From the NCBI GenBank assembly GCA_037127315.1, contig JBBBDQ010000750.1:4975001-5039000 (forward strand): a stretch of DNA of 64,000 nucleotides. Reading direction: 5' to 3'. Position 1 is the first letter of the stretch. Each line of letters begins with the position of its first letter. This document shows, in pieces, positions 52,268-61,659 of the stretch. The DNA comes from Ascarosepion bandense (Eukaryota; Mollusca; Cephalopoda; Sepiida; Sepiidae). The notes under the pieces were generated by a model. That model saw nothing but the letters and a program-made list of their open reading frames with translations. It had not been told where the DNA came from and did no database searches. A program made the position numbers and the translations under genes.

Positions 52268-52320
52268 CTCTACAATCATATGGCTGTTTCAGTGTTTGGA
52301 CTCAAACACATCATCGGGAG
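52268..52320 (-). ncRNA. Hammerhead motif with 7-bp stem II, one core change
   Basis: Minus strand: stem I CTC (52318-52320) with GAG (52268-52270); core CCGATGA (52311-52317; consensus has T at the second place); stem II GTGTTTG/CAAACAC, 7 bp with AGTC loop; GAAA (52287-52290); stem III 4 bp; triplet GTA ending at 52271. Only one core base departs from consensus. Confidence 0.7.
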
Positions 52321-52324
52321 GAAT

Positions 52325-52870
52325 AAAGGTTTGGAATCATTCTCTGTTTATATTTGGTTCGTTGTTGTCGTGGGGGTTGGTTGGGGTTATTGGTAATTAA
52401 GTGAATGTGTTTCTCGTTTTGACCGTTAGACTTTTGAAGAATCTGGTGTGTAAGTGTGAAATTGTTGATTAATGGTATTATCTGTTGGAATGTACGTTTT
52501 ATCGGTCGGATATATCTTTTGGTTAGAGTTTCTCAGAGGGCGGCGTGTTTTTTTTTTTTTTGTTTTTTTGTTTTTTTTGGCTATCGTTTAATTGATTGAT
52601 GTCTGCTGTTATTGGACCTAATTCATGTATTTACTTTGATCCTGTGTCTAGGTTTTCATTTTGGGGTTTCTTAGCATGCGTCTGTCGTGACGACAGATTC
52701 CCCCACTTCCACAAAAATACACGAATATAACCAATTTTTTAAAAAATTTAATCAATTTGTCTGACGATCGCAAAAGCGTGAAACCCCGGGTTACAAACTC
52801 ACACCTGTCTATATGAATATGTCTGCTCTATCACTGATATATATGTAAACAATACAATATATATAACAAA
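52325..52870. other. Unassigned stretch, probably the body of a terminal repeat
   Basis: GT-rich on the plus strand (52340-52440) and with a T run (52548-52579). No coding frame. It is likely part of the same element as the hammerhead at 52.3 kb, but borders are not visible. Confidence 0.4.
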
Positions 52871-52871
52871 T

Positions 52872-52874
<3 letters not shown>

Positions 52875-52912
<38 letters not shown>

Positions 52913-52965
52913 ATATTTATAATTATATACATACACTTTTCACACACACACACGCACACACACAT

Positions 52966-52997
<32 letters not shown>
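52875..52997. repeat. (TA)n / (CA)n microsatellites
   Basis: TA 52875-52910, CA-rich 52940-52980, TA 52980-52997. Confidence 0.92.
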
Positions 52998-53094
52998 TTG
53001 TAATAAAATTTTCTTTAAACTTCGATGATATCGCATTATTTTATTTTACATTATACTGTGTTCATTGAATATTTGATTTAATTTAATTTTATTT

Positions 53095-53097
<3 letters not shown>

Positions 53098-53130
<33 letters not shown>

Positions 53131-53131
53131 G
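53098..53131. repeat. (AAT)n microsatellite
   Basis: About 11 ATA/AAT triplets immediately before a LINE-C end. Confidence 0.9.
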
Positions 53132-53405
53132 TGGGTGTACTTGGAATAATAAAAAATGAAAAAAAAAACACATTGAAAGAATTCCTGGAAACCCCAGCTT
53201 AAGAGATTGTCTTGTTAAGTACAGCCCACACACTAAGGAGAACTTTGTCTATGTAACGCTAGGGATGATGGGGGAGATAGAAAAAACATGAAATGGAGCC
53301 ATAAGAACACGCCACGACCGGCCGTAGGTCTTCCCGCAGACTTGGTTGGTAGTGCGACCATAGCAGAAATAGAAATATGATGAAAAATGACATAATAATA
53401 ATAAT
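53132..53405 (+). pseudogene. LINE-C (R2-like) 3' end, separate copy
   Basis: Reads GVLGIIKNEK-type then catgtaacgctagggatgat, gcagacttggttggtagtgc, gaccatagcagaaatagaa, and ends in ataataataat. Same 3' end as at 12.2 kb. A second LINE-C copy starts right behind it. Confidence 0.78.
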
Positions 53406-53905
53406 CTATTCCAGGATCTTAATGTCTTTAAATATATACAAGGTCTCACCCGTCGTCATCAATTTCATCAAAGCATGTCGATGTGGAAAGCAACACTTCA
53501 CGTCAATCATAAATGGAATCTATAAGTCTGGTGAAATAAACATCAACAGAAGAATATTTAAAAGTGACTCTTTGTCTCCTTTAATATTGTATATCCCTAA
53601 CAGCATTAACCAGCGAATGTAACAGGATAGAATATGGCTATAAGATGTTTCAGAATAAAATAAGCCGTCTATTTTACATGGGTGACTTAAAGTTGTATGC
53701 TAGAAATTACAGTGACCTGGAAGGTCTCCTGAAAACAGAGAAATGTTTGAGTGATAGCATTGGAATGAAATTCGGTTTGGATAATTGTGCACAATTTCAT
53801 GAGAATCGCTTCAACAAAATACTAAACTAATAGTTTAGAACCTGGGGTAACAATCGAAGATTTATAGCAAGAAGAAGCTTGCACGTACTTTGGTGTGAAT
53901 GAGGG
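53406..53905 (+). pseudogene. LINE-C reverse transcriptase fragment
   Basis: Broken frames: RCGKQHFTSIINGIYKSGEI, FKSDSLSPLILYIPNSINQ (the GDSLSPLLF motif before the catalytic box), then ISRLFYMGDLKLYARNYSDL in which the YMDD-type catalytic pair reads YMGD, so one aspartate is G, and LLKTEKCLSDSIGMKFGLDN. The end reads EACTYFGVNEG before the unknown insertion. Inactive by frameshift and by the active-site change. Confidence 0.8.
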
Positions 53906-54470
53906 TAAAGTTTTGTTTAATGGCATATCAACCTCCGAGGGTTGTTTAATGCCGAAAAAGTGGGGTTTTAAGATATTTTTTAAAAATTTTCGGTTATAGT
54001 GGGAAGTTTGATTTAGTCAGATTTTAATGAAAATTTTTTTGTTTTTATTCTTTTTTATTTTGGAAAACTGAAAATGTCTTCTAGTTTTTATTCAAAAATG
54101 TTTTGCTGAGAATAATTTTTTCCTTCAAAAATGTGTTGTGGTAATAATTTTTTCTTCAAAAATGTATTGTTGGTAATATCTTTCCTTCAAAAATGTATAT
54201 TCTTCTATAAATGTCTACTTTTATGTATATATTTCTATAAAAGTGTTTTTTATACGTTCATAGTGTTTTGACCCCAGTTAACTATATAACCCATAACTTG
54301 GACTTTAACAGGTACTACCACTCCGGGTCAGGGTGGACCTGAGATTAACAGCAGTGAAGAGATGGTTCCATGCTCCTCACAACCTCCCAATTAGAGGCCT
54401 TGCTTGCGGATACAGTTTACCGTCATGCTCAGGACTCTGAGGATAAAGGGTCATGCTCAGGACTCTGAGG
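53906..54470. other. Insertion in LINE-C, unknown
   Basis: AT-rich first half with repeated ttcaaaaatgt words (54105-54200); second half has a 27-bp tandem duplication starting tcatgctcaggactctgagg (54424 and 54451). LINE-C protein sequence stops before and resumes after it. Confidence 0.6.
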
Positions 54471-54800
54471 ATAAAGGCGTTCACTATAAAAATGAAAGGA
54501 ATTGTGAAAAGATCACTATAGAAGGATGTCGATGACATTAAAAACTGAACTGAAATCTCAGAACAGAACTATGGGCATTAATAACCTTGAATTCCCAGTT
54601 GTTAAATATAGTTTCAAAGTCTTGACCTGGACTCTAAATGACATCAAACGAATGGATTATTTCTAAGTATAAAATTCATCACCCAAAAGTTAATGCAGAT
54701 CGTCTATACATATCCCTTAAAGAAGTTGGTAGAGGTCTTATCCAGCTAGAATTGTCATACAAAATAACAATTATTGGCTTACTAACATAGATGGGGATGT
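54471..54800 (+). pseudogene. LINE-C middle part
   Basis: Frames: KGVHYKNERNCEKITIEGC, LKTELKSQNRTMGINNLEFP, VVKYSFKVLTWTLNDIKRMD, and IPLKEVGRGLIQLELSYKIT. These match the stretch between reverse transcriptase and zinc knuckle of R2-like proteins. Several frameshifts; it ends at a SINE-2 insertion. Confidence 0.75.
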
Positions 54801-55100
54801 GCGTTGTGGTGCATTGGATATCGACTCGGAACGACAAACCGAGTTCAAACTCCAGTTGAATTCCTTGCATTCATTGACGCACAAATACCCTTAGGAAAAC
54901 TATTAATCCGTCTCTTCCATCCAGTTATGGGTTAAATAATGGAACAGATCGGGTTCTATAGCCTTGGCTGGCAACCAGTCTTCCGCAGAAAGCAATGTCA
55001 ACCTACTGCGGGATAATCTTCTGCCCAGTCAGTCATGTCTCTTTCGAGACATAATCGCCCAAGAGTATATCACGTATGGCACTTAACTGACTGACTGAAA
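54801..55100 (+). mobile_element. SINE-2 copy inside LINE-C
   Basis: Head gcgttgtggtgcattggata, head deletion after acgacaaaccgag, full body, hairpin catgtctctttcgagacata, end gcacttaactgactgactg. Confidence 0.9.
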
Positions 55101-55119
55101 GAAAATGTCTTTCGGCCAT

Positions 55120-55232
55120 CTAAAGCAATGGCAACCTACTGCGGGATAATCTTCTGCCCAGTCAGTCATGTCTCTTTTGAGACACGATCGCCCAAGCTGG
55201 TATCACCTATGGTACTTCACTGGCTGACTGAA
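55120..55232 (+). mobile_element. Second SINE-2 3' half
   Basis: Repeats the last 105 bp of the family (taaagcaatggcaacctact to ctggctgactgaa) 20 bp after the previous copy. It is diverged from it in about ten places, so it is probably an independent truncated insertion and not a recent duplication. Confidence 0.85.
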
Positions 55233-55599
55233 CATACATGGAAACAACAAAGGAATGGATGATACATTTAGTCAGACTACACGAAAATGAAAATAAAATA
55301 TTCAATAATTAAAGAAGTTTGTGAATGCAGACGAGATTTACATTTGATAGATTCTGTAGAAAACCAAAACAAAACACAAGAACCTATTGTCGCAGTATAA
55401 ATATGGAAAAAAAGCCAAGGATAAAGCTCTTGAACAGATGAAACAACGCTAGCAAGACAAACCTCTGCTTTCCCAATATCCAGAACCTTCAAATAAAGCT
55501 GATGCTGATAGAATTAACACTCATCAATTTTACGAGCATCAGGATAAAAGGCTGAAACGGAAAGCTTTGTTCCTGCAGTACATGATCAGCGTCTTTTCC

Positions 55600-56175
55600 C
55601 TAAGAACTTTCAGGCAAATATCATGCATAATAATGTGGACCCAAACTGCAGGTTCTGTGATAAATATCAGAAAACCAGAGACCATCTAATTTCAGAAAGT
55701 TCTGCAACTGGGTAAAATAAATATAAAAATCATCACGATAGAGTGGGGCAACATTTACACTGGATAATGAGCAAGCATTTTGGAAAAGAGGTTAACAAAC
55801 ACTGCTATGGACATTACCCAGCACAGGTTACAAAAATAGAAGACATCACAATTCTATGCGATTGCATCATCTTTCCAGAAAAGAAGATGGAAGCGAATAG
55901 ACCGGGCATAATTTTCAAAAAGCGAAAAGAAAAAACTTGCCTAATAATTGAGATGGCTTGCTTAGCTGACTGCAACATTGCAACCAATAATTTGAAAAAC
56001 TATCGAAGTATAACGATCTAGAAATCGAAATAGAAAAAAAATTAGAAACTGAAAACAAGACTAGTACAATTCATAGTAGGTGCGCTTGGAATGATTGAAA
56101 AAGGAACACAACAATACATTGAAAAATTCTTGAAAATCTCAGCTTCGGAGAAATACAAAACAATTGTCTTGATAA
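55600..56175 (+). pseudogene. LINE-C zinc knuckle and restriction-like endonuclease relic
   Basis: Reads CRFCDKYQKTRDHLISESS (a CCHC knuckle whose last C is changed), DRVGQHLHWIMSKHFGKEVN, VTKIEDITILCDCIIFPEKK, and MEANRPGIIFKKRKEKTCLI then IEMACLADCNIATNNLK. In related proteins as I know them the endonuclease motif is RPD followed by a D some 12 residues on; here D is G and the second D is E. A stop at 56,019 follows the end of the long frame, and the C-terminal tail continues in another frame (VGALGMIEKGTQQYIEKFL). Confidence 0.78.
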
Positions 56176-56330
56176 GTACAGCTTTGTCCATGTAACGCTA
56201 GTCATGTTATGAGAGAAAAACAGATCATGAAATGTAGCTATAACAACAAAGCACTACTGCCTTAGGTCTTCCCACATACTTGGTAGGTAGTGTGGCCCTA
56301 GCATAAATCGAAACATAATCATAATAATAG
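56176..56330 (+). mobile_element. LINE-C 3' tail
   Basis: Conserved end: gtccatgtaacgctagtcat, cttaggtcttcccacatact, tggtaggtagtgtggcccta, then ataatcataataat. Confidence 0.8.
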
Positions 56331-56399
56331 TTGCTCTGATATAAAGCAGCGATCATTTTTTGCCTCCCCAAATTTCATTTACTATTTCTTTTCGGGTAT

Positions 56400-56485
56400 T
56401 TTTAGTTACTAATTGATCTATCAATCTATCTATCTATTTCAGTCTGTTCACTATCTATCTATAAATAAATCTATTTATCTATATT
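56400..56485. repeat. Degenerate (TCTA)n tract
   Basis: Interrupted tcta/ctat units between LINE-C and LINE-A. Confidence 0.8.
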
Positions 56486-56489
56486 TTTT

Positions 56490-57185
56490 ATCGTTTCGCC
56501 CCAAGCAAGGCGGAACCGCCACTGATGCGCAGGGGGCTTCATAAGAGTAACAGTTTAGTCAGGAGGAAAGTGAAGAGAAAGACAAACCCAGTTACAGGGA
56601 GTGTCAGAGAAAGGGCAAGAGAAGGATGGGAACACAGGTGTGAAGACAGTCGCGAAGGTAGAGAGAAAGGAAACGAACAAGATATACGGGGTGATGTAGA
56701 AAGGAATGGAGTCAAGTGGATAAGAGTTGGGTATTGACATTGCATTGAAATTCCTGGAGGTTGTAGCCGTCAGGAAAGCAAGTATATGGAAGGGAGTTCC
56801 ACAGACAGGATGTGCGACAGAAGAAGCTCCTAGAGTAGAATTGTCGGCTGTATCTGGTTGATCTAACTGTAAATGGGTGGGACCTTGTTGCCAGTCTGGT
56901 TGCACGAGTAAATTATTGTGACGCGCGCACCAGTGACTTAAGTTCGTCGGAGCAGAAGCCATGAAAATATCTGTAGAATAGACAGAGGGAAGCCATACCT
57001 AGCCCACGAGGAAGTGACTGAAGTCGAGCTACCTATCACATTATCGATTCTCCTTTGGAGCCTATTGAGAACACTGAAATGAACAGCAGGGACGTCTGAT
57101 CATATATGACAGCAGTATTCTATGCACGGACGGTTGGTTGATTTGTATATGTGCAAGATGGATTCAGGCGGAAAAAAAACTTCCT
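56490..57185 (-). pseudogene. LINE-A C-terminal part and 3' tail, minus strand
   Basis: Plus strand begins with cgtttcgccccaagcaaggc and cgcagggggcttcataagag (tail complement). Minus-strand frames include ARIIVYSCNQTGNKVPP-type, SRHPVCGTPFHI and FSVLNRLQRRI-like degenerate pieces, then ESILHIYKSTVRA at the 5' side. About 200 codons of LINE-A with several frameshifts. Confidence 0.75.
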
Positions 57186-57194
57186 AGCCCGACA

Positions 57195-57195
<1 letters not shown>

Positions 57196-57240
<45 letters not shown>

Positions 57241-57241
57241 A
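57196..57241. repeat. (CTAT)n microsatellite
   Basis: About 11 units of CTAT. Confidence 0.95.
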
Positions 57242-57295
57242 ACAAAAATATGTTTTTTGGTATTGTTTCCTGTATTATATCAACACACATGCAAC

Positions 57296-57727
57296 CAGGG
57301 CCGTAGCTGATGCTAAAAAAACACCGGGCACAGAGAAAATTGCCCGGGTTTATAAGTTGACAATGTGATGACGTCATCAGTGTCATCCGTTTCCAGAAAC
57401 TATGATTTTTGCGGATTTGTTTCGGCTATTCCAATGGAAATTAGACACAGAACTTGAACGAAAGCAGAAAATCGGGTTCAGACTTTCTGAGTATAACCAG
57501 TCTTTTCTCCCAAAATTAATAAATAAACGAACAGATTTTTACTGCGTTCATTCGAATGTTTTCTTCGTTTTTCTTTCTTTCTTTCTTTCTTTCTTTCTTG
57601 AATTCTTTAGTTTGATTTCTGATGAAGACATTTTTCCTTGCCCGGGTTTTCACTATGGTTGCACGAATCGGCCCGGACCCGTTCCCGGACCCGTGCCCGG
57701 TGTGCCCGGTAGTCAGATACGGCCATG
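57296..57727. mobile_element. hAT-like MITE, 432 bp
   Basis: Ends cagggccgtagctga and complement catggccgtatctga form imperfect inverted repeats. Flanked by catgcaac (57288-57295) and cgtgcaac (57728-57735), 7 of 8 identical, fitting an 8-bp target duplication of the hAT superfamily. Inside are G/C-rich gcccggg/cccggac repeats and a (TTTC)n tract (57572-57600). No transposase. Confidence 0.75.
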
Positions 57728-57735
57728 CGTGCAAC

Positions 57736-58065
57736 TATGTTTCCGTTTAGCATTATTATTATCATTTAATTTCTGAAACAGTAATTCACCGGGCCGCGAC
57801 AGTTCCGACCCACGACGATTTGTGGTTACGATGCAATCTCCATTAATCTTGTGTCGAATTATACTGCTCGCCTCGTAGATACGACCTTAAGCAGGTACAT
57901 ATATGTTCACACCTGCCTTAAAATATGTTACTTCTTTACTATTGCGTTAGCATAGGTTATTGACGTCAGTGCTTATTCACAGAAATTCACGTGTGCGTTC
58001 CGACTTACACGAAAAAAGACACATCGTAGAAACAGAACTCATAAATCTAGCCACCGCTGTATATA
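57736..58065. other. Unassigned stretch
   Basis: No element recognised between the MITE and SINE-2. Confidence 0.5.
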
Positions 58066-58372
58066 TCAGTCAAGTAAGTGCCACACGTGATACACATTGT
58101 GGGCGATCATGTCTCGAAAAAGACATGACTGACTGGGTAGAAGATTATCCCGCAGTAGGTTGCCATTGCTTTTTGCGGTAGACTGGTTGCCAGGAAAGGT
58201 TATAGAACCTAGTCTGTCCTATTATTTAACCCATAACTGAAGGGAAGAGAGGTTTAATACATTTCCCAAGGGTATCTGTGCGTAAATAAATGCAACGAAT
58301 TTAACTGGAATTCGAACTCGGCTCCCCGATTTGTCGTTCGAATCGATATCCGCTACTCCACAACGCACATTC
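58066..58372 (-). mobile_element. SINE-2 copy, minus strand, full length
   Basis: Complement of the whole family sequence: tail agtgccacacgtgatacac, hairpin catgtctcgaaaaagacatg, body gtaggttgccattgcttt, head gaattcgaactcggctcc to tccacaacgcaca. A good full-length copy. Confidence 0.9.
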
Positions 58373-58432
58373 TAAACGCTGTATATATAAATACCAAATA
58401 TACATCTATATATACTTCCAAAAATACCTGTG

Positions 58433-58435
<3 letters not shown>

Positions 58436-58475
<40 letters not shown>
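58436..58475. repeat. (TG)n microsatellite
   Basis: About 38 bp of TG repeat. Confidence 0.93.
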
Positions 58476-58477
<2 letters not shown>

Positions 58478-58499
58478 CTCTTTGTTTGTATAGCATATT

Positions 58500-58900
58500 C
58501 TGTATTTATTGCATCTATTTTTAACGGTTCTTTCCTTCGCCGGGAGCTTTCTTTTCCCTTTTCTTTTCCATTCTCGATTCTTAATTCCTTTCCTCGTCTC
58601 GATTTTGCTTTTCTCTAAACCCGAGAGCAGGTTGGCCCAGGGACGCCCGTGACAGTTGGCGAGTCTATCGGGTTGCTCTTTCGGCCCTTGTGTCTGTAGC
58701 TGAAAGATGAGCAGGGCGGGACCGGTGACCCTCGGGCAAAAATGAGTCTGGGCGATGACACTCGAACCAGATGTTGTGGTTGAGTTGTATTCGCGAAACG
58801 TGGTTGTTGGCTAAAGGAACATTTGGTGAGTGATGGGATAAAGGAACGTAGGAAAATTAAAAAAAAGAAGAGGTAAAAAAGGGAATAATTTCTTTCTTTC
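58500..58900. other. Unassigned; GC-rich island
   Basis: 58620-58800 is notably GC-rich (agcagggcgggaccggtgac; gacgcccgtgacagttggcg) and contrasts with its surroundings. No coding frame of note. Could be an edge of an LTR or other retroelement; no evidence beyond composition. Confidence 0.35.
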
Positions 58901-58901
58901 T

Positions 58902-59063
<162 letters not shown>

Positions 59064-59321
59064 TAGGAGTGGTGAAAATTCTCGGCCTAACCCTTACTAA
59101 AAAAAAAAAAAATGATCAAATATTAAAAATTGTTTCCTAGACTTCCTTGAATCGTGGTGAGAATTTTTCAATTCCTTTAATATATATATATACACACCCA
59201 ACCCCGATGAGTGAAAACATCATAACGGTGTCCTCACGAAACTTCGAAGTCGGCCTGAACCTACTCAGTTGAAGTTACAAATTCTTTGCATTAAGCCTAT
59301 ATATATATATATATTAATCAA

Positions 59322-59368
59322 GCCGCACGGATGAGCTGAGATACTGCGAAAGAGGTCCGTATGCTGAT
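59322..59368 (+). ncRNA. Hammerhead relic, third subfamily, left arm
   Basis: CCGCA (59323-59327), core CGGATGA (59328-59334), stem II GCTG/CTGC mismatched, GAAA, then ggtccgtatgc. Homologous base by base to the HHR-SINE hammerhead; changes in core and stem III make it probably inactive. The mirror copy is at 59,727-59,775 on the minus strand with intact stem II (GCTG/CAGC). Confidence 0.65.
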
Positions 59369-59726
59369 GATTTATACATACATACATATATACATATATA
59401 TATCTAAACTTATTTATAAATAGAACTTTGCCTGTGTGTGTGTGTGTGTCCGTTACCTATAGACTCCGTAAAGGCTGAACCGATTTTCTTGAAAATTTGC
59501 ACAGTTGTACTATAAGCGTCTGCGAGTGTTCTCAGCTAGGACATAAAGTCGAGGTACCCCCGATAAATATCGAAAATCGATAATCGAAAAAATCGGGTTA
59601 TAGAAGGAGTGGTCCGATTTTAATCAAATTTGATACACTCATAGACACAGACATAAGAAACGATATTCAGAAGTTTCAAGGTTGCAGTTCTTATAAGTTT
59701 AGATATATATATGTATATATGTATGT

Positions 59727-59787
59727 ATGTATAAATCATCTGCATACGGACCTCTTTCGCTGTATCTCAGCTCATCCGTGCGGCTTG

Positions 59788-59790
<3 letters not shown>
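59727..59790 (-). ncRNA. Hammerhead relic, third subfamily, right arm
   Basis: Minus strand: CCGCA, CGGATGA, GCTG-AGATA-CAGC, GAAA, GAGGTCCGTA, TGCAG. Stem I positions 1 and 3-5 pair. Confidence 0.65.
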
Positions 59791-59834
<44 letters not shown>

Positions 59835-59991
59835 CTTAATGCAAAGAATTTGTAACTTCAACTGAGTAGGTTCAGGCCGACTTCGAAGTTTCGTGAGGAC
59901 ACCGTTATAATGTTTTCACTCATCGGGGTTGGGTGTGTATATATATATATTAAAGGAATTGAAAAATGTAAAATCCTCTGTACAATAAAGA

Positions 59992-60035
59992 CGGAAGCTG
60001 ATGATTGTTCGCCTGAAATAGTTCCGATACTTCCG
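59992..60035 (+). ncRNA. Hammerhead-like motif, left arm
   Basis: Stem I CGGAAG (59992-59997) with CTTCCG (60030-60035), 6 bp; CTGATGA (59998-60004); GAAA (60015-60018); NUH = ATA before stem I. Stem II is poor (TTGTTCGCCT). Confidence 0.6.
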
Positions 60036-60189
60036 ATTTACCATGAAATAACGTGTCTGCCTTAATTTTTCTTATATTTACTCTATATGTATTTATATAG
60101 ATATATATTTAGAGCTCTCTTAGAGAGTTATCCTACCACTCTATGTACAGGATACTCCTTTGGATTCTTATATATCTACACCGCATGCT

Positions 60190-60207
<18 letters not shown>

Positions 60208-60248
<41 letters not shown>
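60208..60248. repeat. (TG)n microsatellite in left arm
   Basis: TA 60188-60210 then TG to 60248. The right arm has TA only (61262-61292), so the two arms differ here by microsatellite growth. Confidence 0.9.
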
Positions 60249-60251
<3 letters not shown>

Positions 60252-60578
60252 TATTGTTAACTAGTTATTAGTCATAATTAAATTAGACCAATAAACTTTT
60301 GTGTTTATATATATATATATATTTCTTTTTTTTTTCAGAAATTAACGAATTTTATGTATGACCCGCCATTATTTCTGATTACTTTAAACTGTATATTTCG
60401 TGGATACACCTGTGTGAGTAGATATCTTCGTTTTTCTTTAATATTATAAATGTACGTCTACTGACCTGTGCATTCCGGTACATAGCTGGTGGGGTGCAGG
60501 TTCAAACACAGCCACGAGGACTTTTCATTTATTAAGTCTCTCGCACAGTTTGTCAGACGTACATTTACACAGTTTAAA

Positions 60579-60760
60579 ACACATACATCTACACATATAC
60601 ATGTATCAACTATTTATTATGTTGAACGTAATAAGAAATATACATGTCATTCGAATTTATGTTTAACAAACACATACATCTACACATATACATGTATCAA
60701 CTATGTATTATGTTGAACGTAATAAGAAATAAACATGTCATTCGAATTTATGTTTACTTC
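60579..60760. repeat. Tandem duplication, 90-bp unit, two copies
   Basis: acacatacatctacacatat..catgtcattcgaatttatgt at 60579-60664 recurs at 60669-60756 with few differences. Confidence 0.85.
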
Positions 60761-60914
60761 ATTTTTCGAAAAGTTTTAAGTCCACGTTTCCCTTTACTTT
60801 CTCCTGCCCCCAGATATATTGAAAAATGTTTTGTTACTGCCATTCCAGGTTCAGTAGTAGAAAATATGTTACCCGGATTATGTAGTTCTTTCCTGTTGTC
60901 ATCCACACATGGAT

Positions 60915-60956
<42 letters not shown>

Positions 60957-61258
60957 CATGAAAGTGTTTACAATCCTTGAAAAAATCCTTCCTTATTTTG
61001 AAATTTCAGTTTTTTTTAAACTTCCAGTCGTACATTCGTAAAAATACCTGTTGTACATTTAAAAAAAATAAAAACATTGAAAAATCAGTTGATATAAAAC
61101 GCCTGAATATACCGAAATGTTGAAACCAAGGTTGCGTAACCAACTGATTTCCAAATGAAAAATATTTAAAAGCTCAACATTATATATGTATTGAGCATTT
61201 TTAACACAACTGTTTATTGGTTTAATTTAATTATGACTAATAACTAGTTAACAATAAT

Positions 61259-61294
<36 letters not shown>

Positions 61295-61447
61295 CATGCA
61301 GTGTAGATATATAAGAATCCAAAGGAGTATCCTGTACATAGACTGGTAGAATAACTCTCTAAGAGAGCTCTAAATATATATCTATATAAATACATATAAA
61401 ATAAATATAAGAAAAAATTAAGGCAGACACGTTATTTCATGGTAAAT

Positions 61448-61490
61448 CGGAAGTATGAGCCTATTTCAGGTGAACCATCATCAGCTTCCG
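61448..61490 (-). ncRNA. Hammerhead-like motif, right arm
   Basis: Minus strand: CGGAAG with CTTCCG (61485-61490 and 61448-61453), CTGATGA (61478-61484), stem II GG/CC with TTCA loop, GAAA (61464-61467), ATA triplet. Stem III weak. Confidence 0.62.
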
Positions 61491-61559
61491 TCTTTATTGT
61501 ACAGAAGATTTTACACGAATGAAATTCACAAAGATCCCAGAAAAAAAAAAACAGAATAA

Positions 61560-61659
61560 AAATTTATTATCTTTATGCCATTGAATATAACGAACGCAAC
61601 TGGAATTAAAACTCTGCTCTCCAATTCCCAGCCGTTATCCATTCCACTATTTGCCAATC
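61560..61659 (-). mobile_element. tRNA-like SINE-2-type head joined to 5S-like sequence
   Basis: Minus strand after the 5S-like part: gtggaatggataacggct (A-box region), gagttttaattccagttgcg (B-box region), then cgttatattcaatgg, after which a (T)n/A run follows. It is truncated after the head. Similar head at 47.4-47.5 kb. Confidence 0.7.

Larger units (their letters stand above)
53406..56330 (+). mobile_element. LINE-C (R2-like) element, interrupted
   Basis: From reverse transcriptase (53.4-53.9 kb) through the thumb/linker (54.47-54.80 kb), zinc knuckle and restriction-like endonuclease (55.6-56.1 kb) to the 3' tail (56.33 kb). It is broken by about 560 bp of unknown sequence (53.91-54.47 kb) and by one and a half SINE-2 copies (54.80-55.23 kb). 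The 5' part is missing. The R2-like assignment rests on the order RT, CCHC, endonuclease with RPD-type motif. Confidence 0.8.
59164..59966. repeat. Inverted repeat with HHR-SINE-like ends, arms about 250-275 bp
   Basis: Left arm 59164-59413 and right arm 59692-59966 are near-perfect reverse complements apart from TA-tract length. Each arm contains caaccccgatgagtgaaaac, tgcattaagcct, and an HHR-SINE-type hammerhead relic. The spacer (59414-59691) is different and unpaired, and has agactccgtaaaggctgaac and nested cgaaaatcgataatcgaaaa. Confidence 0.88.
59969..61513. repeat. Inverted repeat of a Penelope-like terminus family, arms about 310-340 bp
   Basis: Left arm 59969-60308 and right arm 61202-61513 are reverse complements (aaaatcctctgtacaataaa; gagctctcttagagagttat; ctagttattagtcataatta). 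The segment agtcataattaaatta..ccaataaac resembles agtcatgataaaattaaacc of the Penelope-like termini at 45.6 and 51.1 kb. The 900-bp spacer contains a tandem pair (acacatacatctacacatat at 60579 and 60669) and (TA)n 60918-60953. Confidence 0.83.

Noticed and set aside
57610..57640. CTGATGA at about 57,619 as a hammerhead start
   Set aside because: No GAAA with a stem II follows at suitable distance.
58620..58800. Retroviral-type primer binding site in gacagttggcgagtc
   Set aside because: No LTR copy, no gag or pol frame nearby, and the match to a tRNA 3' end cannot be shown.
60450..60530. tRNA-like element (ggtgcaggttcaaac)
   Set aside because: A B-box-like word alone; no A box or cloverleaf.
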